From Marinimicrobium hydrolyticum (lineage in GTDB: Bacteria > Pseudomonadota > Gammaproteobacteria > Pseudomonadales > Cellvibrionaceae): DNA of 64,000 nucleotides. The notes under the pieces were generated by a model. That model was not told the origin of the DNA. It searched no databases and worked only from the letters and a program-made list of their open reading frames with translations. Positions 8,359-16,578 of this stretch are shown here, in pieces (position 1 is the stretch's first letter; each line of letters opens with the position of its first letter). The position numbers were made by a program, and so were the translations under genes. The DNA lies in contig NZ_JAVDDU010000012.1 in assembly GCF_030848505.1 (NCBI RefSeq), positions 1-64,000 of the forward strand, in the 5' to 3' direction.

Positions 8359-9432
8359 ATGACGTTATTGACCTGGATTGGCATTTTCCTATGCCTCTCT
8401 CAATCGGCTATGCTATCTGGACTGAATTTGGGGATTTTTTCCTTGACCCGGTTAGAGCTACAAGTTGCCGCGCAAAGTGGCGATGAACGAGCCATTAAAA
8501 TTCTCTCCCTCCGCAAGAATGCCAATTTGTGTCTGGTAACCATTCTTTGGGGCAATGTCGCCGTTAATGTGTTGTTGGCGTTGCTATCCGGCTCTGTATT
8601 AACGGGGGTTATGGCGTTTCTGTTTTCCACGGTAGTGATCACAATTTTTGCGGAGATATTGCCCCAATCTTACTGCAGCCGACACGCCTTGCGCGTTGCC
8701 TCGGTGTTTGTCCCGGTGCTCAAGCTTTATCAGATTGTTTTGTACCCAGTGGCCAAACCCACCGCCATGGTGCTCGATTGGTGGTTGGGCGGAGAGGGAA
8801 TCAAGTTTTTCAAAGAAAAAGATATCCGTGAGATTTTGCGCTTACACATGCACTCTGAAAGCAGTGACATTGCCCGCATTGAAGGCCAGGGCGCACTGAA
8901 TTTTTTGGACATCGACGACATCCCGATTACCGAGGAAGGTGAGCCTGTCTCTGAAGCCAGTGTGATAAGACTGAAGTTCGATCAGGGTCGGCCCATTTTT
9001 CCTCCCGTTGAGGCGGACACCCACAACACCTTTATCCAGAAGATCGCACTTCCCAATGTGAGTTGGATTGTGCTCATCGATGAGAACAACGAACCAGCCC
9101 TGTTGTTACGATCCGACGCTTTTATCCGCGCTGCCCTGTTTTCACCCAAGTCATTTAAACCGCAACGGTACTGCCACAGGCCGATCATTATTCGCGATAG
9201 CAATGCGAAACTGGGCAATGTCTTTCACCGTTTTGTGGTTCGCTCCAATAATGTGGAAGAGGACATTATTGAAAACGATGTCATCCTGCTGTGGAACGAT
9301 AGCCCCCGAATTATTACCGGCACCGATATCCTCGGCCGGTTGTTGCGTGGCATCAGTCGCACACCGTCTGGCAAAACAACACAAGGGGAAGCGCCCTTAC
9401 CTGTTGAGGGTACGTCGCCAGAAACTCCGTAG
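8359..9432 (+). CDS. DUF21 (CNNM-like) transmembrane domain protein
   Basis: A protein of about 357 residues. The N-terminal half carries the DUF21 membrane domain (about four helices, with the early Ser-(Gly)-Leu-Asn-Leu-Gly-Ile-Phe-Ser-Leu-Thr-Arg-Leu-Glu segment) found in CorC/CNNM-type proteins linked to divalent cation or sodium homeostasis. The C-terminal half has a degenerate CBS-like region rather than the canonical CBS pair, and no CorC_HlyC domain is obvious. The start at ATG 8359 places the membrane domain at the N-terminus; the frame is open further upstream but that part is not family-like. Confidence 0.8.
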   Translation: MTLLTWIGIFLCLSQSAMLSGLNLGIFSLTRLELQVAAQSGDERAIKILSLRKNANLCLVTILWGNVAVNVLLALLSGSVLTGVMAFLFSTVVITIFAEILPQSYCSRHALRVASVFVPVLKLYQIVLYPVAKPTAMVLDWWLGGEGIKFFKEKDIREILRLHMHSESSDIARIEGQGALNFLDIDDIPITEEGEPVSEASVIRLKFDQGRPIFPPVEADTHNTFIQKIALPNVSWIVLIDENNEPALLLRSDAFIRAALFSPKSFKPQRYCHRPIIIRDSNAKLGNVFHRFVVRSNNVEEDIIENDVILLWNDSPRIITGTDILGRLLRGISRTPSGKTTQGEAPLPVEGTSPETP

Positions 9433-9557
9433 CGCATTACCACCAGGTCACGTACAATTTTCCGTCCTGAGAGCACCTTAGGGGCGTCCGCGAGCTGGTG
9501 AGGAATAATCGTCCAGCAGCGGGCCGGACCTTCCTTTCTTCATGGAGCTGCGAAGCA

Positions 9558-10466
9558 ATGACTGCATGGACCAGTATTCTCATAGGCGCCGCCCTGTCGC
9601 TATTGAGTGGTGCAATGCCGCCTACGTCTGACACCAAATCACTCGACAAACAGCGCGACGAGTTACCGATGGACTCTATGTCCGGCGGTGATTTTCGAGC
9701 GTACATTTCCAAGCACATTCAGGAAGACGACCCTTGGGCGCAATCCATGCGCACGTTTGGCAGTTTTCACAATTTCATGCATGAACTCATGACGTCCATG
9801 GCTAGACACGGCGCCCTGGAGCGGGGTGACGACACAGTGCCGGAGTTTGAACACCGTATCTCTGGAGGAAAGTGGAGTACCTATCGCGAAGCCTTGCATA
9901 AGGCCGGGGAAGAATCCCTGTGGAGCGATTTGGTGGAGGTAACGGAGGTTATGCACGATCGTGTCCATCACGCCATGGTGCGCTCGGTGGTTTACGATCA
10001 CGCATCGCGCGGCCGGGACGTCGATGTCGTGGATTACTTGCGCAACGAACCCATGCCCGCCGGCGAAGGCATTCCCTCAGACCAAACCCATCGATTTCCA
10101 ATTATGAGCCTTGAGCAGTTTCGGGAAGTGTCCTGGAGCTACGAAGCCGAGCGCCGGCATTGGCATTCGGCCATGCAGCAAGGGCTGGTGTTTGCCCATA
10201 TGCTGGATGATCTGTTAACTCAGTGGCTGGCCTATGGTGCGGACCATGCCGACAGTGCCTGCCGGCCCACCGAAGGCGCCTATCGCCAACGCGGCCTGGC
10301 TTGGCCGGCGTATGCCCAGAGCGTTGCAGACTGTGAAGACGCCGATTGGCGAGAGTTTGTGCAGGTGGCTGGCCTGATGCGGGATCGTGTTCATCATATG
10401 CTGCATCTGATGGCCAGCTACAGGGATTGGACGGTGCCAACGTCACTATCCCAACCCCTGCCTTAG
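9558..10466 (+). CDS. Unrecognised helical protein with two DRVHH repeats
   Basis: A 302-residue protein that I do not recognise. It starts at ATG 9558 (GGAG ten bases upstream) with a weakly hydrophobic, possibly signal-like N-terminus. Two segments resemble each other, about DNA 9750-9990 and 10140-10410. Each has a Phe-x-x-Met/Leu-His/Asp helix, then Trp-x-x-Tyr, then an acidic helix ending in Met-(His/Arg)-Asp-Arg-Val-His-His. The spacing and the repeated His residues suggest two copies of a four-helix or metal/heme-binding unit. The gene follows the DUF21 gene by 125 bases and converges on a SMI1/KNR4 gene. Function unknown. Confidence 0.7.
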   Translation: MTAWTSILIGAALSLLSGAMPPTSDTKSLDKQRDELPMDSMSGGDFRAYISKHIQEDDPWAQSMRTFGSFHNFMHELMTSMARHGALERGDDTVPEFEHRISGGKWSTYREALHKAGEESLWSDLVEVTEVMHDRVHHAMVRSVVYDHASRGRDVDVVDYLRNEPMPAGEGIPSDQTHRFPIMSLEQFREVSWSYEAERRHWHSAMQQGLVFAHMLDDLLTQWLAYGADHADSACRPTEGAYRQRGLAWPAYAQSVADCEDADWREFVQVAGLMRDRVHHMLHLMASYRDWTVPTSLSQPLP

Positions 10467-10472
10467 TGTGGC

Positions 10473-10874
10473 TTAGCTGTACAACCACACCTCTCGGACC
10501 CACTGCCAGAAGTCGCTCCAGGTGCCCTCGGTCAGCTCGCCGTCCAGCCAGAGGGCGACTTCGCCGTCCGGGTTGATACAATAGTAACCCCCGTCGATTT
10601 CGCACACTGGCAGCAGATCGCGAGGCATACCCACATCCCAAGCCTGGGCGGCCACTTCAGGCAAATAGGTGTGTGAGAACGGATCGGCCGCGGTGACGGG
10701 CTCCAGGCTGCCGTAAACTACATCACTGCCGTGCAATAAAAATTGGCGAAGATCCAGCGGAATGGAGACCAACAGTTCCTCTTCTACCTCTACCAACCGG
10801 TCTTCATCCGGCAGTTCCAGAGGCACGGGTACTGGCTGATGGTGAGCGCGCAGCTTTTTGAGGGTTTCTTTCAT
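10473..10874 (-). CDS. SMI1/KNR4 (SUKH) family protein
   Basis: A 133-residue protein with the SMI1/KNR4 fold. It has an N-terminal helix rich in Glu/Leu (Glu-x-x-Leu-Val-Glu-Val-Glu-Glu), then the family segment Ile-Pro-x-Asp-Leu-Arg-x-Phe-Leu-Leu with Gly-Ser-Asp, and a later Gly-Gly-Tyr-Tyr-Cys-Ile strand with an Asp-Gly-Glu-Val turn. Members act as immunity proteins or as general interaction modules. No toxin gene is adjacent, so a stand-alone housekeeping copy is more likely here. It converges with the DRVHH protein gene, the two stops lying six bases apart. Confidence 0.75.
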   Translation of the reverse strand: MKETLKKLRAHHQPVPVPLELPDEDRLVEVEEELLVSIPLDLRQFLLHGSDVVYGSLEPVTAADPFSHTYLPEVAAQAWDVGMPRDLLPVCEIDGGYYCINPDGEVALWLDGELTEGTWSDFWQWVREVWLYS

Positions 10875-10977
10875 GGCGGCGTTTCCAAAAAAAGGGCAGA
10901 AATACGAAACGGCGCAATGCTAGCCTTTCCCGCTCCGCGTGACAATCTCGGTCGATTGAACACTGCGCTTTAATCAT

Positions 10978-10996
10978 CTATAAAACTGTTTTATAG
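10978..10996. promoter_or_regulatory. 19-bp palindrome upstream of the DUF1080 gene
   Basis: Perfect inverted repeat CTATAAAAC-T-GTTTTATAG centred about 45 bases before the start codon, in the promoter region. AT-rich dyads of this size at this place are typical operators for dimeric repressors; the regulator is unknown. Confidence 0.5.
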
Positions 10997-11031
10997 TGTA
11001 AAAATTCCAATGATAAATAGAGAGAGATGCT

Positions 11032-11856
11032 ATGTTGATATCGAGAGCGGCCCTCCTGGGCTCCCTGGCCCTGGTCGCAGCCTGCGGCACCACCGGCGCT
11101 TCCCAAAACGCCGATGAGAAAGCCTGGATCGACCTGTTCAACGGTCAGGACTTGGACGACTGGAGCATTAAGATCAGAGGCTCAGAGCTGGGCGAGAACA
11201 CCCTGAACACCTTCCGCGTAGAGGATGGTCTTTTGCGAGTTAGCTACGACGAGTACGAGGAGTTCAACGACCGCTTCGGGCACATTTTCTACAATGAGCC
11301 TTTTTCGCACTACATTTTGGAAGTGGAATACCGCTTCTTAGACGAGCAAGTCAAAGGCGGAGCCGACTGGGCTTACCGCAACAACGGCATTATGTACCAT
11401 GCCCAGGCGCCGGAAACCATGGGCTTATACCAGGACTTTCCCACCAGTGTTGAATACCAGATTCTGGGTGGCAGCGCTGAAGGTGAACGTTCCGACGCCA
11501 ACCTTTGCACTCCGGGCACCCAGATAGTTAAACAAGGGCAACTGCGCACAGACCACTGCATTGAATCCGGTGGACCCACACACCGCGGTGACGGTTGGGT
11601 AACGCTGCGTCTTGAAGTGCACGGCAGCGAAATTGCCCGGCACATTGTCGACGGCGAAGTGGTAATGGAATACACCGATTTGCAGCTGACCGACGGCACC
11701 CCCCTGGAAGGCGGTTACATAGCGCTTCAAGCTGAAAGCCATCCCACGGACTTTCGCAGCGTTCGTCTAGTCAATCTGAAAGGCTGCATGGACGAAGACG
11801 CCAGCAACTACAAAAGTTATTTGGTTAAGCACGACGCGGCTGCCTGCCGCTACTGA
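11032..11856 (+). CDS. DUF1080 (3-keto-disaccharide hydrolase-like) lipoprotein
   Basis: A 274-residue lipoprotein (lipobox Val-Ala-Ala-Cys near residue 18). The DUF1080 jelly-roll domain starts with Trp-Ile-Asp-Leu-Phe-Asn-Gly-x-Asp-Leu-Asp-Asp-Trp and includes the Asn-Asn-Gly-Ile-Met-Tyr and Pro-Thr-Ser-Val-Glu-Tyr-Gln-Ile-Leu-Gly-Gly strands of the family; several members cleave 3-keto-glycosides. After the domain comes a short C-terminal Gly-Cys-Met-Asp-Glu-Asp-Ala-Ser-Asn-Tyr unit ending in Cys-Arg-Tyr, like the small Cys-bounded repeats of surface proteins. GAGAGAG lies five bases before the ATG. It converges on the large haem lipoprotein, suggesting a shared extracytoplasmic sugar-oxidation role. 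Confidence 0.85.
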   Translation: MLISRAALLGSLALVAACGTTGASQNADEKAWIDLFNGQDLDDWSIKIRGSELGENTLNTFRVEDGLLRVSYDEYEEFNDRFGHIFYNEPFSHYILEVEYRFLDEQVKGGADWAYRNNGIMYHAQAPETMGLYQDFPTSVEYQILGGSAEGERSDANLCTPGTQIVKQGQLRTDHCIESGGPTHRGDGWVTLRLEVHGSEIARHIVDGEVVMEYTDLQLTDGTPLEGGYIALQAESHPTDFRSVRLVNLKGCMDEDASNYKSYLVKHDAAACRY

Positions 11857-11946
11857 TAATCACGGCCATAGTACGCCCAAAGTACGGCCGCCACGAGCAA
11901 CCCAAGCAAGCACCACTCGTACAATTATAAGCACAAAGTGCAAAGC

Positions 11947-11987
11947 AAAAAAAAAGCCCTGGAGTTTAAGCTCCGGGGCTTTTTTTT
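11947..11987. terminator. Bidirectional rho-independent terminator
   Basis: Stem AAGCCC-GGAG / CTCC-GGGCTT (one T/G mismatch) with a six-base loop, an A-run to the left and eight Ts to the right. It lies between two convergent genes and can serve both. Confidence 0.85.
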
Positions 11988-12027
11988 GCTCAGCTATTGG
12001 TTCTCGGCCAAGCGGATTTTACGGGTT

Positions 12028-15000
12028 TCAGTCTTCGGTCAGGGTGGTCATATACTCCACCAGATCCCGCAGTTGCGAGCGCGTCAGCAAATGCCCCATG
12101 GGCGGCATGCCTGAAGCGCGAGCTTCTACCTTAACTATGTCCGCCTTGCGCACCGTTTGCGGTTCACCTTCGCCGGGAATCAGCGTTTTGGTTGTCGGCG
12201 TTTCAGACTCGAAGAAACCTTCAACCTGACGACCACCGTCAAGGGTAACGGTAATCCGGCCATAGCCTGGAGCAATCCTCGCCGCCGGATCCACCAAGGC
12301 TTCCAGCAAGACTTCGCGCGTGAGCAGGTTACCGATATCGGTCAAGTCCGGGCCTACTTCGCTACCGCGATCGCCAACTAGGTGACAGCGAATGCATTGG
12401 GCGCTGTTATTGGTAAAGAATATACGTTGCCCGCTTTCCACATCGCCACCTTCGAGCGCCTCTTGGAACACTTCCATAGGATTGCTGCGGTCTTTGCTGG
12501 CTTCGTACTCTTCCACCAGAGCCAGCAACTTGGGCGCACCGCTTTCCTGAGCCGCAGTGACCACTTCCAACTGTACGGCCGGCGCCACTTGGCCGGCTTT
12601 CAACAAGCGCAATTGCTCAGCCAGTACGGCGTGGGCTTCCGGCGCGTTGATATTGGCCAGTGACATGATGGCTTCCTGTTGCTCACTGACGGAACCGGTG
12701 TCCAGCAAGACTTCATGCATCGCCACCATCTGGTCGGTCGGGAAGTCCAGATCAGGCAGCATGCGCAAAGCCGTGGTACGGACACTTTGAGACTGATCAT
12801 TCAGAGCCGTGTGGACCACACGATCCATTTCCTCGTAACCCAACTGCTGCAAGGTTTCCAACGCAGCGGCCCGCACTTCGGCAGAGGCGTCCCGCTCCAG
12901 CACTTCAGCCAGGGTGGAAGCCGCTTCGGTAAAGCCCAACCGGCCCACCGCTGCAACGCTGGATGCGCGCACTTGTTCGTCCGGGTCTCTCAACAGCTCT
13001 TGATACACGGGTTGCAATGCCGCTTGTGCGTCGGCCAAGTCGTTTTGGACCGCGCCACGATAACGACCAGTGACCCGATCGAACGTGGACGACGAGGCCC
13101 AAACAGACAGCGCATCCAGGGCTTCAGCCCGCACCTCAGCCTGCGCCTCCTGATTGGCCGCAAACGTCCCTAAGCGTTGTGCGGCGTCAGCGGTACCTTC
13201 ATACAGGTTGGCATTGATTACACGGCGCAACAGGGGTTCGCCGGTAAAAGGTGTTTCATTCAGCAAGGCGGCCAGCGCCGGAATGGCTTCCTTAACAAAC
13301 ACGTCGTCCGTGATGCCACGGGCGGCGTCGGTCACCACAAACTCGCTCTCATCCTGCAGGAAATTAACCAGCAGCGGGCTTTGCATGCGCAGCAACGCTA
13401 CCACCGCAGCTGTGCGTACGGCTTCGGATTCATGGTCTGCCAAAGCCGCCATGGCTTTGGCGTCGCCGATACGTGACAGCGCGATGGCGCCAGCCTGACG
13501 CAGATAAATATCCTCATCGTTGTTGGCTTCAAGCATAGCGATTAAAGGCTCGACCGATTCCTTCGCACCAATACGCCCAAGGGCCTGAGCGGCAAAAAAT
13601 TGTGGCCGCGCATCTGGGTCTGCCAACAGAGAGGTCAGTTCAAAGTGGGCACCTTCGTAGCGGGCATCGCCCAATACTTTGGCTGCCTGCGCGCGCACTT
13701 CGGCATCCAGATCGCCGAGCAGCGGCACCAACTGGCGCCCCACTTCGGGGTTTTGACGGGCCATCTGACCCAGACCCCATAGGGCGTGGATTCGGGCCAA
13801 TTGTTGATTGCTCTGATCGATTACCGATTGCAGGCGTTCGGTCTCGCCGCGCGCCACCAGTTCAAACTGGGCTTTGCTACGTACACGCATATCCGCGTGG
13901 CCTAGCAGTTCCGCCAGGCGCTCGGCGCCGGTGTCTGAAAAGTCCGCTGCCAGCAGTTGACGGGTTTCTTCACGCAACTCAGCGCGGCGTTCGTCCTCAT
14001 CTTCGGCGGTGAATTTCCAGATGCGCCCGCGCTCATTGCGGCCCCAGCCCTCAATCCAATCCGCACCGTAGAGAGCGCCATCGGGGCCAACATCCAGCCC
14101 TGTAACCTGTACCCCGCGCAATACCTGTTTATCTTCCGCAAGCTCAAACGAGGCTCCACTAGGCTGCAGAGTAAATGCGTTGATACCGGAGCGAGCCGCA
14201 GAACCCACAAAGGTAACCACAAAGAAATGATCATCCCACTCTGCGCTCAGAGCGGTGCCCGGGTTGTAAACCATACCGGTAGGCCCGGAGTGGTGCGGCG
14301 CTATAGGCGGCAGGATATGCGCGGCCTGGCCTTCAAAATGCGGCGTGTAGTAATTCTCATCCATCCACACTTTGTAGTCGTTGTTCTTCGGGTCTGAGTA
14401 CTTGCCCAGCTGCCAGTTGATGCGCCAGCCGCTGTCCGAACCGTCGATCAAATAAGCAAGGCGCTCGGACTCACCGGGGTGATCGCCATCGTTATCTACG
14501 GTGATCAGATTGCCGTATTTATCGAACACAAATTCGTGGGTGTTGCGCACACCGGAGGCGAACACCTCAAAGTTGCTGCCATCAGGCTCGCTGCGCACAA
14601 CCACGCCCTCGTTGGGGTAGTAGTGGTGCTTGCCACTTTCATCGACGTAATTGAAGCCAATGTCACCAATGGAGTAATAAATGAGGCCGTCGGGGCCCAG
14701 GGTCATGCCGGACATGCCATGGCCGCTAAACCCGATGTGTACACCGAAGCCGTCACTGAGGGCTTCTTTACGGTCAGCGATACCATCGCCCGTGGTGTCC
14801 TGAACACGCCAAGCGTGAGGGGCAACCGCCAGGAACAATTCGTCGCGCTGATTGTGGTAATAAATACCACCCAGCACGTCGGTGACTTCGTCGCTAAAAT
14901 CGCGCAAAAAGAGTTCAGAGCGATCGGCCCGACCGCTACCGGTGGTGTCCTGAAGCATCCAAACTTCCTCGGCCACCACGGCCAGGTCCCGCCAATCGTG

Positions 15001-15513
15001 AGAGCCGTCTTTGTTGCGATCAGGGATGCGTTCGGCATTTTCGTCGCTGCGCTCAGGCGCCAGCTCGGTACGCAAGAAGTGTCGGCGGTCATCTACCGTC
15101 TCCCAGCTCATGGACTCAGGGACCCAGTCAAAATAACCGCGAATATCAAATTCCGAGTTGTTACTGCGCTTGGTAACGGCAGCCCAGATGCGACCCTGGT
15201 TGTCGACGTTGATCGCGACGGGATCGCCCAACAGTTTATCGGCGGCCCAGAGTTCACCACGCAGGCCGTCCGCCAAGTCCAGGCGGACCTCATTGAAAAT
15301 GTCGGTTGCCGCTTTTTCGGCTTCAGCGTCGCTAATCTCGATTACTTCCGGCGCTTCTGGCCCGGCAACCGCTTCCCCGCCGGGGGCTCTTTCCGGGCTT
15401 TTGGTTACCGTCTCACCATCTCTGGAACAGCCGACGACACCGATTACCAGGCCCAACATCAGGACGCACAGAGCTTTAGACGCCCCAACACCGGTAAGAG
15501 TTTTCTTTATCAT
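12028..15513 (-). CDS. Lipoprotein with beta-propeller, HEAT repeats and C-terminal haem c (PVC type)
   Basis: A protein of about 1161 residues, exported as a lipoprotein (Val-Val-Gly-Cys near residue 30). The first ~520 residues form a propeller like those of sugar dehydrogenases, with repeated Asp-Gly-Leu/Asp-Gly-Ala strands and Asp-x-Asn/Thr-x-Asp-Gly calcium-like turns. About 500 residues of HEAT/PBS-type helical repeats follow. Near the C-terminus a single haem c site (Cys-Ile-Arg-Cys-His, about 117 residues before the end) is followed by a Gly-Met-Pro-Pro-Met-Gly segment that can supply the distal Met ligand. The architecture matches 'PVC-type haem-binding CxxCH' proteins, common in Planctomycetes. 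It probably oxidises a sugar and passes electrons to the haem. The start is ATG 15513 or GTG 15522. Confidence 0.85.
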   Translation of the reverse strand: MIKKTLTGVGASKALCVLMLGLVIGVVGCSRDGETVTKSPERAPGGEAVAGPEAPEVIEISDAEAEKAATDIFNEVRLDLADGLRGELWAADKLLGDPVAINVDNQGRIWAAVTKRSNNSEFDIRGYFDWVPESMSWETVDDRRHFLRTELAPERSDENAERIPDRNKDGSHDWRDLAVVAEEVWMLQDTTGSGRADRSELFLRDFSDEVTDVLGGIYYHNQRDELFLAVAPHAWRVQDTTGDGIADRKEALSDGFGVHIGFSGHGMSGMTLGPDGLIYYSIGDIGFNYVDESGKHHYYPNEGVVVRSEPDGSNFEVFASGVRNTHEFVFDKYGNLITVDNDGDHPGESERLAYLIDGSDSGWRINWQLGKYSDPKNNDYKVWMDENYYTPHFEGQAAHILPPIAPHHSGPTGMVYNPGTALSAEWDDHFFVVTFVGSAARSGINAFTLQPSGASFELAEDKQVLRGVQVTGLDVGPDGALYGADWIEGWGRNERGRIWKFTAEDEDERRAELREETRQLLAADFSDTGAERLAELLGHADMRVRSKAQFELVARGETERLQSVIDQSNQQLARIHALWGLGQMARQNPEVGRQLVPLLGDLDAEVRAQAAKVLGDARYEGAHFELTSLLADPDARPQFFAAQALGRIGAKESVEPLIAMLEANNDEDIYLRQAGAIALSRIGDAKAMAALADHESEAVRTAAVVALLRMQSPLLVNFLQDESEFVVTDAARGITDDVFVKEAIPALAALLNETPFTGEPLLRRVINANLYEGTADAAQRLGTFAANQEAQAEVRAEALDALSVWASSSTFDRVTGRYRGAVQNDLADAQAALQPVYQELLRDPDEQVRASSVAAVGRLGFTEAASTLAEVLERDASAEVRAAALETLQQLGYEEMDRVVHTALNDQSQSVRTTALRMLPDLDFPTDQMVAMHEVLLDTGSVSEQQEAIMSLANINAPEAHAVLAEQLRLLKAGQVAPAVQLEVVTAAQESGAPKLLALVEEYEASKDRSNPMEVFQEALEGGDVESGQRIFFTNNSAQCIRCHLVGDRGSEVGPDLTDIGNLLTREVLLEALVDPAARIAPGYGRITVTLDGGRQVEGFFESETPTTKTLIPGEGEPQTVRKADIVKVEARASGMPPMGHLLTRSQLRDLVEYMTTLTED

Positions 15514-15656
15514 AGCTACCACACATCTCGTTATGTATTGATCTCCCCTTGAACTACCAAGGGTAGCCCAACTTGGGCTGGGAAGACCGAAAAAATCAAT
15601 GGATTACCCGCCCTGGCGCGTAAACTTCGTCACCCGCGGACGGGCAGAAGTATATG

Positions 15657-15680
15657 CCATATTAAATATGATTTATATGG
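15657..15680. promoter_or_regulatory. AT-rich dyad upstream of the haem lipoprotein gene
   Basis: CCATAT...ATATGG arms at 15657-15680 enclose a second perfect dyad (CATATT-A-AATATG, 15658-15670), about 145 bases before the start. Possible operator; its sequence differs from the palindrome before the DUF1080 gene. Confidence 0.35.
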
Positions 15681-15795
15681 ACAAAAATTGACCAGAGTCC
15701 ATTCCTGTAGCCTTCAACCTGCTGTGGCGATGGATGCTATAACAACATTTATGCGCCAGTCGGCCACTTAACACTTCTTTGCACTTCTTTTGTGC

Positions 15796-16578
15796 CTACT
15801 GACCGCGAGAACACGGGTTCAACTTGGCGCGACCTCGAACCACCACATCCCCACCTCGGGTTTCCGTTTGAATATAGCCTCCTTGGGGAGACGCCTGCAG
15901 AAAGGTAAATCGACTCTCCCGGTACAGATTCCACAGAAAATGCGCAGCCTGAACACTGGCCGAACCCGTGGCCGCATCTTCCGCTGTTCCGTACTGGGGG
16001 GCGAAATAGCGCAGTTGGGCCAAACCGGGGCCCTGGCGATACACCAAAATCAGCGCCCGGCGGCTGTACTGGCACAGCCGCCGTAAGGCTGGCTGCACTT
16101 TCTTCAACGGTTGGGACAGCGCAAGTAGCGCGTAATCGCCGTGGCCTCCCGCATAACTTCCGGTATCGAAGGTGCCGTCCAACAAATGCCGCCACAGTTG
16201 TGGCTTAGGCACTGTGTGCTGGCGAAGGGGCTTGTCCCGATAGTAAGGACCCTGAACATCGTAGCCAAGCCAAACGGTTCCGGCGTCGGTTTGCAGATTC
16301 CAACCGCCTTGCTCCGGCACACCAAACATCTGCCGCGCTGCCTCGGCGATGGCCATATTGCCCGATCCGCAACGCAACACCGGCTGCCCCCGATGGGAAA
16401 AGTGTCCCCGCAAGTGCTCGGGGGAGCCGCTAAGCCGAATCAGGTTAGGCGCGTCCCGAAGCTCTGGCGACAAGTCCTCGAGCGCCGCCGCGTTCTTTGT
16501 ATAAACGAGAGTATGCCTATTCCCCTGAGCACCAGGGCCATACAGGCTTTGCACATCGAACAACCGTTCAGGCATCAC
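15796..16578 (-). CDS. PhzF-fold (diaminopimelate epimerase-like) protein in the egt operon
   Basis: A 260-residue protein of the PhzF family. The three family marks are present in modified form: Gly-Asn-Arg-His-Thr-Leu-Val near residue 19 (usually GNPLAV), Arg-Cys-Gly-Ser-Gly-Asn near 69 (usually CGHAT), and Phe-Ala-Pro-Gln-Tyr-Gly-Thr-Ala-Glu-Asp-Ala-Ala-Thr-Gly-Ser-Ala near 190. The Ser-Glu-Thr segment that bears the catalytic Glu of PhzF is not clearly present, so the activity may differ. The start overlaps the end of egtD by 11 bases, making it the third gene of egtB-egtD. No phenazine genes are nearby. Confidence 0.8.
   Translation of the reverse strand: MMPERLFDVQSLYGPGAQGNRHTLVYTKNAAALEDLSPELRDAPNLIRLSGSPEHLRGHFSHRGQPVLRCGSGNMAIAEAARQMFGVPEQGGWNLQTDAGTVWLGYDVQGPYYRDKPLRQHTVPKPQLWRHLLDGTFDTGSYAGGHGDYALLALSQPLKKVQPALRRLCQYSRRALILVYRQGPGLAQLRYFAPQYGTAEDAATGSASVQAAHFLWNLYRESRFTFLQASPQGGYIQTETRGGDVVVRGRAKLNPCSRGQ

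Noticed and set aside
10473-10874. Immunity gene of a toxin system
   Set aside because: SMI1/KNR4 proteins can be immunity proteins, but no toxin or secretion gene lies nearby.
14479-15552. Long plus-strand reading frame of 357 codons inside the haem lipoprotein gene
   Set aside because: It is antisense to a gene with a clear lipobox, propeller, HEAT and haem motifs; no ribosome-binding site or recognisable domain.
15796-16578. Phenazine biosynthesis gene phzF
   Set aside because: No other phz genes; the motifs differ from true PhzF and the gene is in the ergothioneine operon.
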